Source: an uncultured Collinsella sp. (GTDB lineage Bacteria > Actinomycetota > Coriobacteriia > Coriobacteriales > Coriobacteriaceae). Taken from it: a stretch of 29,596 bases of DNA. Each line of letters starts with the position of its first letter. Within the stretch, counting starts at the first letter, position 1. Under the pieces are notes generated by a model. The model was not told where the DNA came from. It worked only from the letters and a program-made list of their open reading frames with translations, and did no database searches. The stretch lies in contig CABUQY010000014.1 in assembly GCA_902493915.1 (NCBI GenBank), forward strand, positions 1 through 29,596, in the 5' to 3' direction. This document shows, piece after piece, positions 7,146 to 14,759 of this stretch. Made by a program: the position numbers and the translations under genes.

Positions 7146-8357
7146 TTAAAGAGAGAATAGGCGTGCAGTGACCGTCTCTGGTATACCCTGGCTGTTGCGC
7201 ACCGTGGCGTACGTAAGGAATGAGTCCGATTTTCCCGCCGTAGCTGGATAATCGCCATACTCCAAAGCGCGGTCGGGCGACAGCAGCGAGCCATAGGTCT
7301 TGGCAGAGGTGTCGATCAGGAAATGCGACGCCTGTACCTTAACAAGGTATTTATTCTTCTTGCCAGCCGCACATGCGAGCGGCTCGCGTGACAGGAAGAG
7401 GTACGGCCCTCCCTCATTACCGATATACGTGCCCATATTGCCCAGGCTGCCCACGCCACTATAGGCCGCCTCGATAGAAAACACGAAGGTATCGCCCATA
7501 TATACGGCCTCGAAAGGCGAAACTGACGAAGGGAGGACCAACTGGGCACGCTTGGTGTTGTTGCCGTCGGTCAGATCGATTGCCGTTATGCCGTAGTAGA
7601 CGCCCTCGTCGTTGCGGACACGCGGCGAGATGGTCAAAATGCCGTCGCTCGCGCGCGGGGCCGATGCAAAGCGGCCCGTCGATTTCCAAATTACCTCGGC
7701 CTTGGATTCATCAAGCGAGCGACGATAGCAAAACGAATCACTACTCGTTTTATTGCCGCCTGCCGAAGGCATTTTATACCAGATGACCGATGACCCGAAC
7801 GCCGTAAACAGGGGCGGATCATAGTCCTTGCCACCTCGATCGAGCTCAACCACGTCGCCAGAGAGCGAAGCGCCCGACAGATTTTGAGCGTAGAGCTTCC
7901 ACGATGAATTGGCAAAGTTCATCTCAACCCACGCGAATACGCCGTCGCCGGCACGGACATCGTAGAATGCATATCCCGTGCCCTCGATAGGATCCTCGAT
8001 TAATGTGGTAAGCGAGCCATCACCCAGGTTGAGCACACCGAGTGTGTTGGCGTGCAGCGCCGATGCGGGCGCCATCATCGCCGCGGCGTAATCGCCGTCG
8101 CAGTAGTACAGCAGCGTACCCAGAGGCAGCGTCCACGACGCCGCCGGCTCAAGATCGATGTCGACTGCCTCGTACTCATCCGTAATCGAGATGATCTTGG
8201 AATCGTCCTTGATAACCTGCGGCTCGCCGGCGGCATCATCGCTGGTGCCCGTTTTTTTCGAGCATCCGGCAAGCACCGTGGCAGCGCCCGCGGCAGCCCC
8301 ACCGAGTACAAAGCCGCGACGCGATATTCCGTTCTTGATGTGATCGGCGATACCCAT
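7146..8357 (-). CDS. Tat-exported lipoprotein of unknown function, probable beta-rich fold
   Basis: The N-terminus has a twin-arginine motif (SRRGFV, residues 12-17), a hydrophobic Ala/Gly-rich stretch and the lipobox LAGC with Cys32, so the 403-residue protein should be exported folded and lipid-anchored outside the membrane. The mature part is rich in short beta-strand-like segments alternating with Gly/Asp/Asn turns, with recurring phrases about every 45-60 residues, which suggests a beta-propeller-like fold; this is inferred from pattern only. There are few cysteines and no catalytic motif that I recognise. The ATG overlaps the stop of the TSCPD gene by one base (TAATG), so the two are co-translated. 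Tat export could mean that it binds a cofactor or folds quickly. Confidence 0.82.
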   Translation of the reverse strand: MGIADHIKNGISRRGFVLGGAAAGAATVLAGCSKKTGTSDDAAGEPQVIKDDSKIISITDEYEAVDIDLEPAASWTLPLGTLLYYCDGDYAAAMMAPASALHANTLGVLNLGDGSLTTLIEDPIEGTGYAFYDVRAGDGVFAWVEMNFANSSWKLYAQNLSGASLSGDVVELDRGGKDYDPPLFTAFGSSVIWYKMPSAGGNKTSSDSFCYRRSLDESKAEVIWKSTGRFASAPRASDGILTISPRVRNDEGVYYGITAIDLTDGNNTKRAQLVLPSSVSPFEAVYMGDTFVFSIEAAYSGVGSLGNMGTYIGNEGGPYLFLSREPLACAAGKKNKYLVKVQASHFLIDTSAKTYGSLLSPDRALEYGDYPATAGKSDSFLTYATVRNSQGIPETVTARLFSL

Positions 8358-8620
8358 TAGGCGATCTCGGTGCGAGCGGCCTCGATAGCGCGTGTAAGCT
8401 GGTCGGCGCAGGAGGTCTTTTTCATACCGCAGGTATTACCGGCGAGAACCTCGATTACGCGATCGGCAGGAGCGCCCTCGACCAGCTTGGAGATAGCCTT
8501 GAGATTGCCGTCGCAGCCGCCGGTAAACTCAACGCCCATCACCTTGTTGCCGTCATCGGAAAGATCAAGGTGAATATTGCGAGCACACACGCCCTGAGGC
8601 TTGTAATCAAACGAAATCAT
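8357..8620 (-). CDS. TSCPD-domain protein with four conserved cysteines (TIGR03905-like)
   Basis: This 87-residue cytosolic protein matches the small stand-alone TSCPD family, related to a C-terminal domain of some vitamin-B12-dependent ribonucleotide reductases. Cysteines are at 12 (QGVCARNI), 36 (TGGCDGNLKAI), 64 (GNTCGMKKTSC) and 71, a spacing consistent with binding a metal or a redox role; the function is unproven. The ATG has an AGAGGGGAT site and a good promoter 33 bases upstream. It heads a two-gene operon whose second gene encodes the Tat lipoprotein, with a TAATG overlap between them. Confidence 0.88.
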   Translation of the reverse strand: MISFDYKPQGVCARNIHLDLSDDGNKVMGVEFTGGCDGNLKAISKLVEGAPADRVIEVLAGNTCGMKKTSCADQLTRAIEAARTEIA

Positions 8621-8652
8621 GCGATCCCCTCTCAGAATGTTATTCGAGACGA

Positions 8653-8681
8653 CTATTATCCCCGTCTTTCCCTAAATGCAA
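8653..8681 (-). promoter_or_regulatory. Sigma-70-type promoter of the TSCPD-lipoprotein operon
   Basis: The minus strand has TTGCAT (8681-8676), a 17-base spacer and TAATAG (8658-8653), 33 bases before the TSCPD start codon. The -35 begins immediately after the hairpin that ends the purB transcript. Confidence 0.62.
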
Positions 8682-8684
8682 CGA

Positions 8685-8722
8685 GGCGCTTTGCCGGCAA
8701 CACACATTACCAGCAAAGCGCC
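8685..8722 (-). terminator. Probable purB terminator hairpin
   Basis: A perfect 10-bp stem GGCGCTTTGC/GCAAAGCGCC (8685-8694 with 8713-8722) with an 18-base loop lies 27 bases after the purB stop. It is followed on the minus strand by TCGTTGCATTT, a poor T-run, so termination may be inefficient. Confidence 0.55.
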
Positions 8723-8748
8723 CTAAAAAGTTAACGTTATGCCCGAAC

Positions 8749-10095
8749 CTACTCGAAGCTCAGCTGCTCCAGACGATCAAAGACCGTGTCGATACGGGTG
8801 AGGAAGTCCCACGGATCAAAGATCTCGTCGAGCTTCTCCTGACTGACGGTGCAGCGCGGGTCGGCCTCGAGACGCTCCTTAAAGGTGGGGCCGGAGACAC
8901 AATCCTGTACCTCGTGCCAAGTTGCCATGGCGTTCTCCTGCACAATGGCGTACGCGTCCTCGCGGGTGATGCCCGTGTCGACGAGGGCGAGCAGCACCTT
9001 GGAGGAGAAGATGAGGCCGCGGGTCTTATTGAGGTTGGCCATCATGCGGGCAGGGTACAGCTGCAGGCCGTCGATAACGCGGATGAGGCACTGGAACATG
9101 TGGTCGAGGGCGATGAAGCTATCGGCCTGGGCGACGCGCTCGGCAGAGGAGTGCGAAATGTCACGCTCGTGCCACAGGGCGACGTTATCGAAGGCAACCT
9201 GGGCGTTGGACTTCACGACGCGCGACAGACCGCAGACTTTCTCCATGGTGATGGGGTTGCGCTTGTGCGGCATGGCTGAGCTGCCCTTTTGGCCCTTACG
9301 GAACGGCTCCTCGGCCTCGAGCGTATCAGTCTTCTGCAGATTGCGGACCTCGGTAGCGATGCGCTCGCAGGTGGCTGCGGTGGTGGCGAGAACGCCGGCG
9401 AGATAGGCGTGATGGTCGCGGCTGATAACCTGCGTGGACAGCGGGTCGTGAACCAGGCCCAGGTGCTCGCAGACATACTCCTCGACGAACGGCTCGATGG
9501 AGCTGTACGTGCCGACAGCGCCCGAGATGGCACCAAAGGCAACATTCTTGCGGGCGTCCTCAAGACGATCCAGATCGCGCTTGAGCTCCCAGGCCCAAGA
9601 GCCAAACTTCATGCCGAAGGTCATCGGCTCGGCGTGGATGCCATGAGTGCGGCCGGCACAGAGCGTGTTGCGCTCCTCAAAGGCGCGACGCTTGCAAATC
9701 TCGCCGAGCTTCTTGACGTCCTCGATGATCAGGTCGCAGGCCTGGGTGAGCTGGTAGCACAGGGCCGTGTCGCCCAGATCCGAGCTGGTCATGCCATAGT
9801 GAACCCAGCGGCTGGGCTTGGGGTCGCCCTCGGGAACATCGGCATCGATGTATTCCTTCATGTTGGTCAGGAAGGCAATGACGTCGTGGCGCGTGACTTC
9901 CTCGATCTCATCGACCTTCGCCTTCTCAAAGTTGGCATGGTCGCGGATCCACTGGGCCTCGTCTTTGGAAATACCGATCTTGCCGAGCTCCGCCTGGGCC
10001 TCGCAGGCCAGAACCTCGATTTCCTGCCAAATGGCGTACTTGTTCTCGAGGGAGAAAATGTGTCCCATCTCCGGGCGGGTATAGCGATCGATCAT
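8749..10095 (-). CDS. purB: Adenylosuccinate lyase
   Basis: PurB splits fumarate from SAICAR and from adenylosuccinate, acting in both de novo purine synthesis and AMP formation; it works as a homotetramer in the cytoplasm. The 448-residue protein has the fumarase/aspartase superfamily landmarks: MTSSDLGDT (102-110), GRTHGIHAEP with the catalytic-base region (148-157), and the mobile signature loop GSSAMPHKRNP (271-281) with the catalytic Ser. The ATG at 10095 is chosen for its AAGGAG site five bases upstream and the MIDRYTRPEM family N-terminus; the open frame extends further only into the leader. It is a single-gene unit ending at the hairpin 8685-8722. Its partner purC lies about 4 kb away in a separate operon. 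Confidence 0.97.
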   Translation of the reverse strand: MIDRYTRPEMGHIFSLENKYAIWQEIEVLACEAQAELGKIGISKDEAQWIRDHANFEKAKVDEIEEVTRHDVIAFLTNMKEYIDADVPEGDPKPSRWVHYGMTSSDLGDTALCYQLTQACDLIIEDVKKLGEICKRRAFEERNTLCAGRTHGIHAEPMTFGMKFGSWAWELKRDLDRLEDARKNVAFGAISGAVGTYSSIEPFVEEYVCEHLGLVHDPLSTQVISRDHHAYLAGVLATTAATCERIATEVRNLQKTDTLEAEEPFRKGQKGSSAMPHKRNPITMEKVCGLSRVVKSNAQVAFDNVALWHERDISHSSAERVAQADSFIALDHMFQCLIRVIDGLQLYPARMMANLNKTRGLIFSSKVLLALVDTGITREDAYAIVQENAMATWHEVQDCVSGPTFKERLEADPRCTVSQEKLDEIFDPWDFLTRIDTVFDRLEQLSFE

Positions 10096-10197
10096 AGCGG
10101 CTCCTTTTTGGTTATTGGCACGTTGGTCGTAACCCAACCATTGTACCGTGCGCGGGTGCAAGTATGGGCAGTAGGCATTAACCTAACATTTTGGAAT

Positions 10198-10250
10198 TGG
10201 AGCGAGCAACGGGACGTCCGCGTATTTGCTTCGCAAATCCGCACCGGCTT
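10198..10250 (-). repeat. tRNA-Gly 3'-end repeat, copy 1
   Basis: TGGAGCGAGCAACGGGA is the complement of the last 17 bases of tRNA-Gly with one mismatch. It is followed by CGTCCGCGT, a hairpin ATTTGC-TTC-GCAAAT (10224-10238) and CGCACCGGCT. The rest of the tRNA is absent. It lies in the purB upstream region. Confidence 0.7.
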
Positions 10251-10328
10251 CAGTGGCATACCGAGATCCGGGGAAGTGCGGGAGCAAAGCGGGCTGAATC
10301 TACCATTCCCGAAACCTTCCTTGCTCCA

Positions 10329-10384
10329 TGGAGCGGGCAACGGGACGTCCGCGCGCCCGCGTCGCGGACGCGCACCGGCTGCGG
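10329..10384 (-). repeat. tRNA-Gly 3'-end repeat, copy 2
   Basis: The first 17 bases match the tRNA-Gly 3' end exactly (as complement). The same flanks as copies 1 and 3 follow, but the hairpin core is replaced by a GC-rich palindromic stretch (GCCCGCGTCGCGGACGC). A 12-bp palindrome GCTCCATGGAGC (10323-10334) overlaps its start. It starts 131 bases after copy 1. Confidence 0.7.
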
Positions 10385-10458
10385 CGATCTCCTCGGATTC
10401 ACGGAGACGATGGGGAAAACTTTGTTGAATTGGCCGTCCCGAGTTCTCCCGCGCTCGG

Positions 10459-10514
10459 TGGAGCGGGCAACGGGACGTCCGCGTATTTGCTTCGCAAATC
10501 CGCACCGGCTGCGG
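10459..10514 (-). repeat. tRNA-Gly 3'-end repeat, copy 3
   Basis: It is nearly identical to copy 1 over the whole unit, with an exact 17-base tRNA-Gly 3' end and the same ATTTGC-TTC-GCAAAT hairpin (10485-10499). It starts 130 bases after copy 2. A second hairpin, ATAAACGC-TTC-GCGTTTAT (10544-10562), and a T-arm-like CGGGTTCGAGTCCCG (10581-10595) lie between it and the tRNA-Gly terminator, as in the tRNA-Lys locus. Confidence 0.7.
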
Positions 10515-10604
10515 CCGCCTATCGGCGACCTTGCCTGCTCGCTATAAACGCTTCGCGTTTATTTAACGCTCGCACCCTGTCGGGTTCGAGTCCCGGCACT
10601 TTAT

Positions 10605-10640
10605 TGAAAAAGGCACGGTAACGAAACGTTACCGTGCCTG
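10605..10640 (-). terminator. Rho-independent terminator of tRNA-Gly
   Basis: On the minus strand a long perfect stem AGGCACGGTAACG / CGTTACCGTGCCT with a short TTT loop is followed by TTTTTCAATAA. It starts about 10 bases after the tRNA CCA end. Confidence 0.9.
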
Positions 10641-10649
10641 AAATTCGAA

Positions 10650-10724
10650 TGGAGCGGGCAACGGGACTCGAACCCGCGAGTGTCAGCTTGGGAAGCTGAT
10701 GCCTTACCACTTGGCGATGCCCGC
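10650..10724 (-). tRNA. tRNA-Gly, anticodon CCC, CCA encoded
   Basis: The minus strand forms a 75-base cloverleaf. The acceptor arm GCGGGCA pairs with TGCCCGC, the anticodon stem TCAGC/GCTGA encloses loop TTCCCAA giving CCC, and the T-arm contains GGGTTCGAGTCCC. Discriminator T and CCA are encoded. It has its own promoter and terminator, and degenerate copies of its 3' end lie downstream. Confidence 0.96.
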
Positions 10725-10737
10725 ATATGTGGGGGAT

Positions 10738-10767
10738 AGTATAACGCGGTTGTCTTGTTCGATACAA
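10738..10767 (-). promoter_or_regulatory. Sigma-70-type promoter of tRNA-Gly
   Basis: On the minus strand TTGTAT (10767-10762) and TATACT (10743-10738) are 18 bases apart. The -10 ends 13 bases before the mature tRNA. The remaining bases up to the adhesin start (10768-11021) show no clear promoter or known leader RNA. Confidence 0.6.
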
Positions 10768-11021
10768 GGGTGGCGATGCTTGTTTTAGCTGTGGAGATTC
10801 GTTTGAAAATCGCGTCAATTGTGGAGACGAGGACCTTTGGCTTCCTGTTCCCCTTATCTTCTACCTGCGCTTTTGCTTGATTGTTGTATTTGAGCTCAAT
10901 TTGTCAGGAATTGGGCAAGCTTTTGGTCAGGCTCCGGTACTTACCCGCATGAACCTCGGGGGTAGCCTCATCCTACGCGTCGCAGCCTCCCCGTGCGGCG
11001 CACGAGGGATAAGGAGCAGCC

Positions 11022-14000
11022 ATGTCCAACGCACCCACGCACTCTGTCCACAGCGCAATCGCAACAGGTCCGCTGCTCCTGCTCCTCTTCCTGCTTTTCG
11101 GCTGCCTGACACCGGGAGCCGCATTTGCCGTCGATGGCTACGACCAGCTCGGCTTCCGCACTATTAGCGATGATTGTGGACCCTTCTTCATCGGCAAGTA
11201 TGAAGCTCAAGACACCTCGATTGCCTACTGCATGAACCAGGAGCGCCCCGGCCCCACCAAACCGGGCGGCCCATGGCTCAACTTTGATCAAGGCTGGGTG
11301 TGGCTCGACGACGAGTTCGCGGCAATCGTTTGTCACGGATATCCAACCACCACGTCGTTTGGCGGTTACCATCTTTCAGCCGATCGCGCCCGCGCCGCCA
11401 CCCAGCTTGCCGTATGGATGCTCAACGGCACTACCCATGTCGACGGCACCTACTCCTACACGACCGCTCAGGGTAAAACCAAGAGTGGGCACTTTACCGC
11501 CGACAATGAAGTCGTGGCGGCTGCGCGGTGGCTCCACGACAGCGCAAAATCAGGAAGCATCAAAGCCGCTCCGCACCGCGCGCGACGCTATCTAGGGGCC
11601 GTATCGGGCGGCAGCAAACGTCAAGACATGCTCTATGTGCTGCCGGCGGTCTCTGTTTCCTTCCAAAAGCAGTCTGCTAACACCGTTATTACCAGCGGAA
11701 ACAATACCTATCAGTTTACCGGGGCAACATTCGATATTTTTGAGAGCGCCAGCGGCGCGCGTGTCGGCACCATCAAGATGGACAGCAACGGTCGAGCGCA
11801 AGCAACACTCCTACCCAACACGGCGTACTACCTGATTGAAACGAAGGCGCCGGCCGGCTATGTCCCCCGCCACGATCGTATTGCCTTTACCACGGGGAAT
11901 GACGGCGGGCGGGTCGCCATTGATGAACAGCCCGGCACCATCAACCTGCGTATCGTAAAACTCGATGCCGCGACGAATGCCGGCCCCCAGGTGGGATCTT
12001 CACTCGCAGGAGCAGAGTTCACGTGTGTGTCGCAATCAACCCCTGGATGGGCACAAATCCTCACGACCGACGAAAGCGGTCGGGCCACCCTCGCCGATGT
12101 CCCCTTAGGAGCCTTTACCATCTACGAATCAAAAGCCCCCGAGGGCTACCTGCCATCCAACGACAGCTGGACCTATACCGTTGGAGCCGACCAGCTCGGC
12201 GATTCAGGCGTGGTCGAGATCGAATCTCGCGTTTCCGATATCCCCATTGCGTTTAACCTTGAGATTTCCAAATTCAAGGATTACGGCAATAGCGACCAAT
12301 CCGGCCTGGAGCAGCCGGCGGGTGGTGTTGTCTTTGAGGTTGTCAGCAACAGCTCTCAGCAGGTTGTTGGCACACTGACCACAAACATCTATGGCTTTGC
12401 CTCCACCGAAGATCAGCCCGAAGCATGGTTCGGCACAGGCAAGCGACCCGCCGGTGTCCACGGAGCCGTCCCATACGACCGTGCCGGCTACACGGTTCGC
12501 GAGGTTCCGGAAACCGTCCCCGAGGGTTTTAAACGTGCAGGGGAATGGACCGTCGGAGCCAATCAGATTTCCGACGGCGCCGAGCTTCAATATATCGTGG
12601 ACAACCACGCTCTGTCGACGCATCTCCAGATTGTAAAACGCGATGCCCAAACAGGCGCTTCTGTTCCCCTAGCCGGATTCTCCTTCCAACTCCTCGACAG
12701 CAATCACGAACCTGTCTCACAAACTTGCTGGTATCCAGCACATAACGTAATGGACACCTTTACGACTGACGCGACCGGGACCGTCACACTGCCCGAATCG
12801 CTCGTGCCGGGCACCTATTATGTACGCGAAACCTCGGCCAAAGAGCCCTATCTTGTCGGCGAAGAAATCGAGGTAAACATACCCGCCGACATGAACCTAA
12901 CGCCCGTTGCAATCGCCTCGTATTATGACCACGCCGCGACCGGAAATATCAGGATCGTTAAAACCGATGCCGTAGACGGCAGCAGCCTCGCGGGCGCCAT
13001 CTTTGAGATCCGTGCCTCGGGTGATATCGTGCGCCCGAACGGTAGCATTGCCGCACTCGACGGTGAGACTGTCGCTACCGTCACGACGGATGAAACTGGA
13101 GAAGCACGCGCGGACGACCTCCCACTGGGATCTGGCACCGCACGCTACGAGGTTGTCGAGACTCAAGCGCCGGCAGGCTTCTTGCTCGATCAGACAACCC
13201 ATATTGTCGACCTTACTTATGCCGACCAGAAAACACCCGTTGTAGAAGCACGGCTTAACGTATCCGACGATTACACCAAGGTTGATATCTCCAAGGTCGA
13301 TGCAAGCGGTGAGCAGGAAGTAGAAGGCGCACGGCTCACCTTATATGGTCCCGATAAAACCGAAATAGACTCCTGGACCTCATCCGACAAGCCACACCGC
13401 GTCGAACATCTTGCACCCGGCACCTACTCGTTGCGCGAAATGATGTCTCCGCGGACCTATGACCTTGCCGAGGAGATAACGTTTGAAATAAAGGATACGG
13501 GAGAAGTCCAATCCGTCGCGATGAAGGATGCGCCCATCGAGATCAAAGGACAGGTCGACAAGCGTCAGGAACTTGTCCAACCTATCGGGAAGGGTCTGTT
13601 GGCTAACGGCGATGGAAAAAACCGCGCCGCGATGCAAACCAATACGGACGGACTTTTCTCCTATACCATCGATGCTCGAAACGATTCCGCTACTTGGGTT
13701 GATGAGTTTACGATTACCGATGATCTTGAGTGCGCCAAAGACGGCACGGCGAGATTCGTCTCAATCGAAACCCCCGTCGCCATCGGCGACCTCAACGGTC
13801 TGTGCAACGTGTGGTATCGCACGACGCCGTTGGACTCGACAGACGTCGATGAGCCGGCAAACGCGACGCTTGACGATGGGCACGAAAATCCTTGGCTTGA
13901 GTCCGACGAAGTAAAAGAGAGTCTGGGTGAAGATTGCCGCCTCGTCGATTACGACGGCTGGCACCTCTGGAAGGCGGATGTCTCGACCACGGAATCCGCC

Positions 14001-14453
14001 ACACTCGAGGCGAAAGAACTCGACCTTGCATCCAATACCGTCGTGACGGGCATTCGCATTGAATACGGTGCAGTAGCCGCCAACTTTACGACTCGAAGCG
14101 ATGCGGATTCTTGGACCCGTGATGATCTCAAAGATGAGCACGACGACCTTGACGATGCCAGAGCAATCCTTGGCACAGATGCTCGGGGCGCAGTCGTGCA
14201 CATGCAGGCAACGTCGGCTTATACACCCCAAACTGCACTCACCAACAGCGCACGCGTCGATCTTTGCCGCAACGGCGGCGGCGATAAACTTGAGTCACAT
14301 GACGAGGACAGTGTCATTCAACGCTGTACCCTACCGCAGGACCTACCAGCAACAGGATCAGCCCCCATCGCCGCTTGCATCACCGCGCTCCTGACCTCGG
14401 GTGCCGCAGCCCTATGGTTCGCTCGCCTTAGGTCAATCCCAAAGAAGCGCTAG
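11022..14453 (+). CDS. LPxTG-anchored surface adhesin with thioester domain and CnaB repeats
   Basis: This 1143-residue protein should be exported, anchored to peptidoglycan by a sortase and used for attachment. Parts in order: a signal peptide (1-36, likely cut after AFA); a thioester domain (about 37-200) with Cys70 in IAYC and Gln128 in ATQLAVW, the pair that forms the internal Cys-Gln bond able to react with host amines; six CnaB/SpaA-like modules (about 210-304, 306-409, 410-528, 533-637, 640-748, 750-838) with isopeptide-type Lys (IVKLD, IVKRD, IVKTD) and Glu (ETKAPAGY, ETQAPAGF) residues; a distinct C-terminal domain (about 839-1095); then the sorting signal LPATG (1108-1112), a hydrophobic helix and a basic tail. 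The ATG has AAGGAG five bases upstream. No sortase gene is in the window. It could be a pilus tip subunit instead of a lone adhesin. Confidence 0.93.
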   Translation: MSNAPTHSVHSAIATGPLLLLLFLLFGCLTPGAAFAVDGYDQLGFRTISDDCGPFFIGKYEAQDTSIAYCMNQERPGPTKPGGPWLNFDQGWVWLDDEFAAIVCHGYPTTTSFGGYHLSADRARAATQLAVWMLNGTTHVDGTYSYTTAQGKTKSGHFTADNEVVAAARWLHDSAKSGSIKAAPHRARRYLGAVSGGSKRQDMLYVLPAVSVSFQKQSANTVITSGNNTYQFTGATFDIFESASGARVGTIKMDSNGRAQATLLPNTAYYLIETKAPAGYVPRHDRIAFTTGNDGGRVAIDEQPGTINLRIVKLDAATNAGPQVGSSLAGAEFTCVSQSTPGWAQILTTDESGRATLADVPLGAFTIYESKAPEGYLPSNDSWTYTVGADQLGDSGVVEIESRVSDIPIAFNLEISKFKDYGNSDQSGLEQPAGGVVFEVVSNSSQQVVGTLTTNIYGFASTEDQPEAWFGTGKRPAGVHGAVPYDRAGYTVREVPETVPEGFKRAGEWTVGANQISDGAELQYIVDNHALSTHLQIVKRDAQTGASVPLAGFSFQLLDSNHEPVSQTCWYPAHNVMDTFTTDATGTVTLPESLVPGTYYVRETSAKEPYLVGEEIEVNIPADMNLTPVAIASYYDHAATGNIRIVKTDAVDGSSLAGAIFEIRASGDIVRPNGSIAALDGETVATVTTDETGEARADDLPLGSGTARYEVVETQAPAGFLLDQTTHIVDLTYADQKTPVVEARLNVSDDYTKVDISKVDASGEQEVEGARLTLYGPDKTEIDSWTSSDKPHRVEHLAPGTYSLREMMSPRTYDLAEEITFEIKDTGEVQSVAMKDAPIEIKGQVDKRQELVQPIGKGLLANGDGKNRAAMQTNTDGLFSYTIDARNDSATWVDEFTITDDLECAKDGTARFVSIETPVAIGDLNGLCNVWYRTTPLDSTDVDEPANATLDDGHENPWLESDEVKESLGEDCRLVDYDGWHLWKADVSTTESATLEAKELDLASNTVVTGIRIEYGAVAANFTTRSDADSWTRDDLKDEHDDLDDARAILGTDARGAVVHMQATSAYTPQTALTNSARVDLCRNGGGDKLESHDEDSVIQRCTLPQDLPATGSAPIAACITALLTSGAAALWFARLRSIPKKR

Positions 14454-14458
14454 CGCGA

Positions 14459-14500
14459 TGAAAAAGCGGGCGAGCCAGTCCCCCGGCTCGCCCGCTTTCA
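14459..14500. terminator. Bidirectional terminator between convergent genes
   Basis: A 14-bp stem AAAGCGGGCGAGCC/GGCTCGCCCGCTTT (14463-14497) lies eight bases after the adhesin stop. The minus strand reads into TTTTTCATC, a good tail for the small membrane-protein gene; the plus strand reads into TTTCAATCATTT, a weaker tail for the adhesin gene. Confidence 0.85.
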
Positions 14501-14519
14501 ATCATTTAAATCGCCGTAT

Positions 14520-14738
14520 CTACTCTGCAGACGAAGATCCACCATCAACGATTGCTTGCTCGGACTCAGGAATCCCATCGGCACCCGTGCTCTGTTCTTG
14601 CTCCACCTCTTCGCTGATTGCGGAGGCGGGGGTCGAGCCCTTCGCGCCCACGATATAGGCGGCTCCAAACCCCAACGCAATGGCAATCAAGGTCAAAATC
14701 ACGTAGACAGGCCAATGGCGCTTAATATACGAAAACAC
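14520..14738 (-). CDS. Small single-TM protein with acidic tail
   Basis: I do not recognise a family for this 72-residue protein. One hydrophobic helix (about residues 9-31) follows a short basic N-terminus (FSYIKRHW), and a Ser/Glu/Ala-rich acidic tail of about 40 residues follows, so the tail is probably outside the membrane. The start is GTG with AAGGAG five bases upstream. It lies 21 bases after the M28-like gene, on the same strand and ahead of a shared strong terminator, so the two are probably one operon. It may be an accessory of the large membrane protein; that is inference from position only. Confidence 0.75.
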   Translation of the reverse strand: MFSYIKRHWPVYVILTLIAIALGFGAAYIVGAKGSTPASAISEEVEQEQSTGADGIPESEQAIVDGGSSSAE

Positions 14739-14759
14739 GTTGACTCCTTAGAGCTCCGT

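Noticed and set aside
9289..10428. Plus-strand ORF opposite purB
   Set aside because: purB on the minus strand has clear motifs; this frame is a shadow running into the repeat region.
10191..10621. Small plus-strand ORFs with RATGRPR-type sequences
   Set aside because: They are translations of the tRNA-Gly 3'-end repeats and hairpins, a common source of false proteins.
10768..11021. Possible leader RNA or riboswitch upstream of the adhesin
   Set aside because: No known riboswitch core or clear terminator/antiterminator pair could be drawn.
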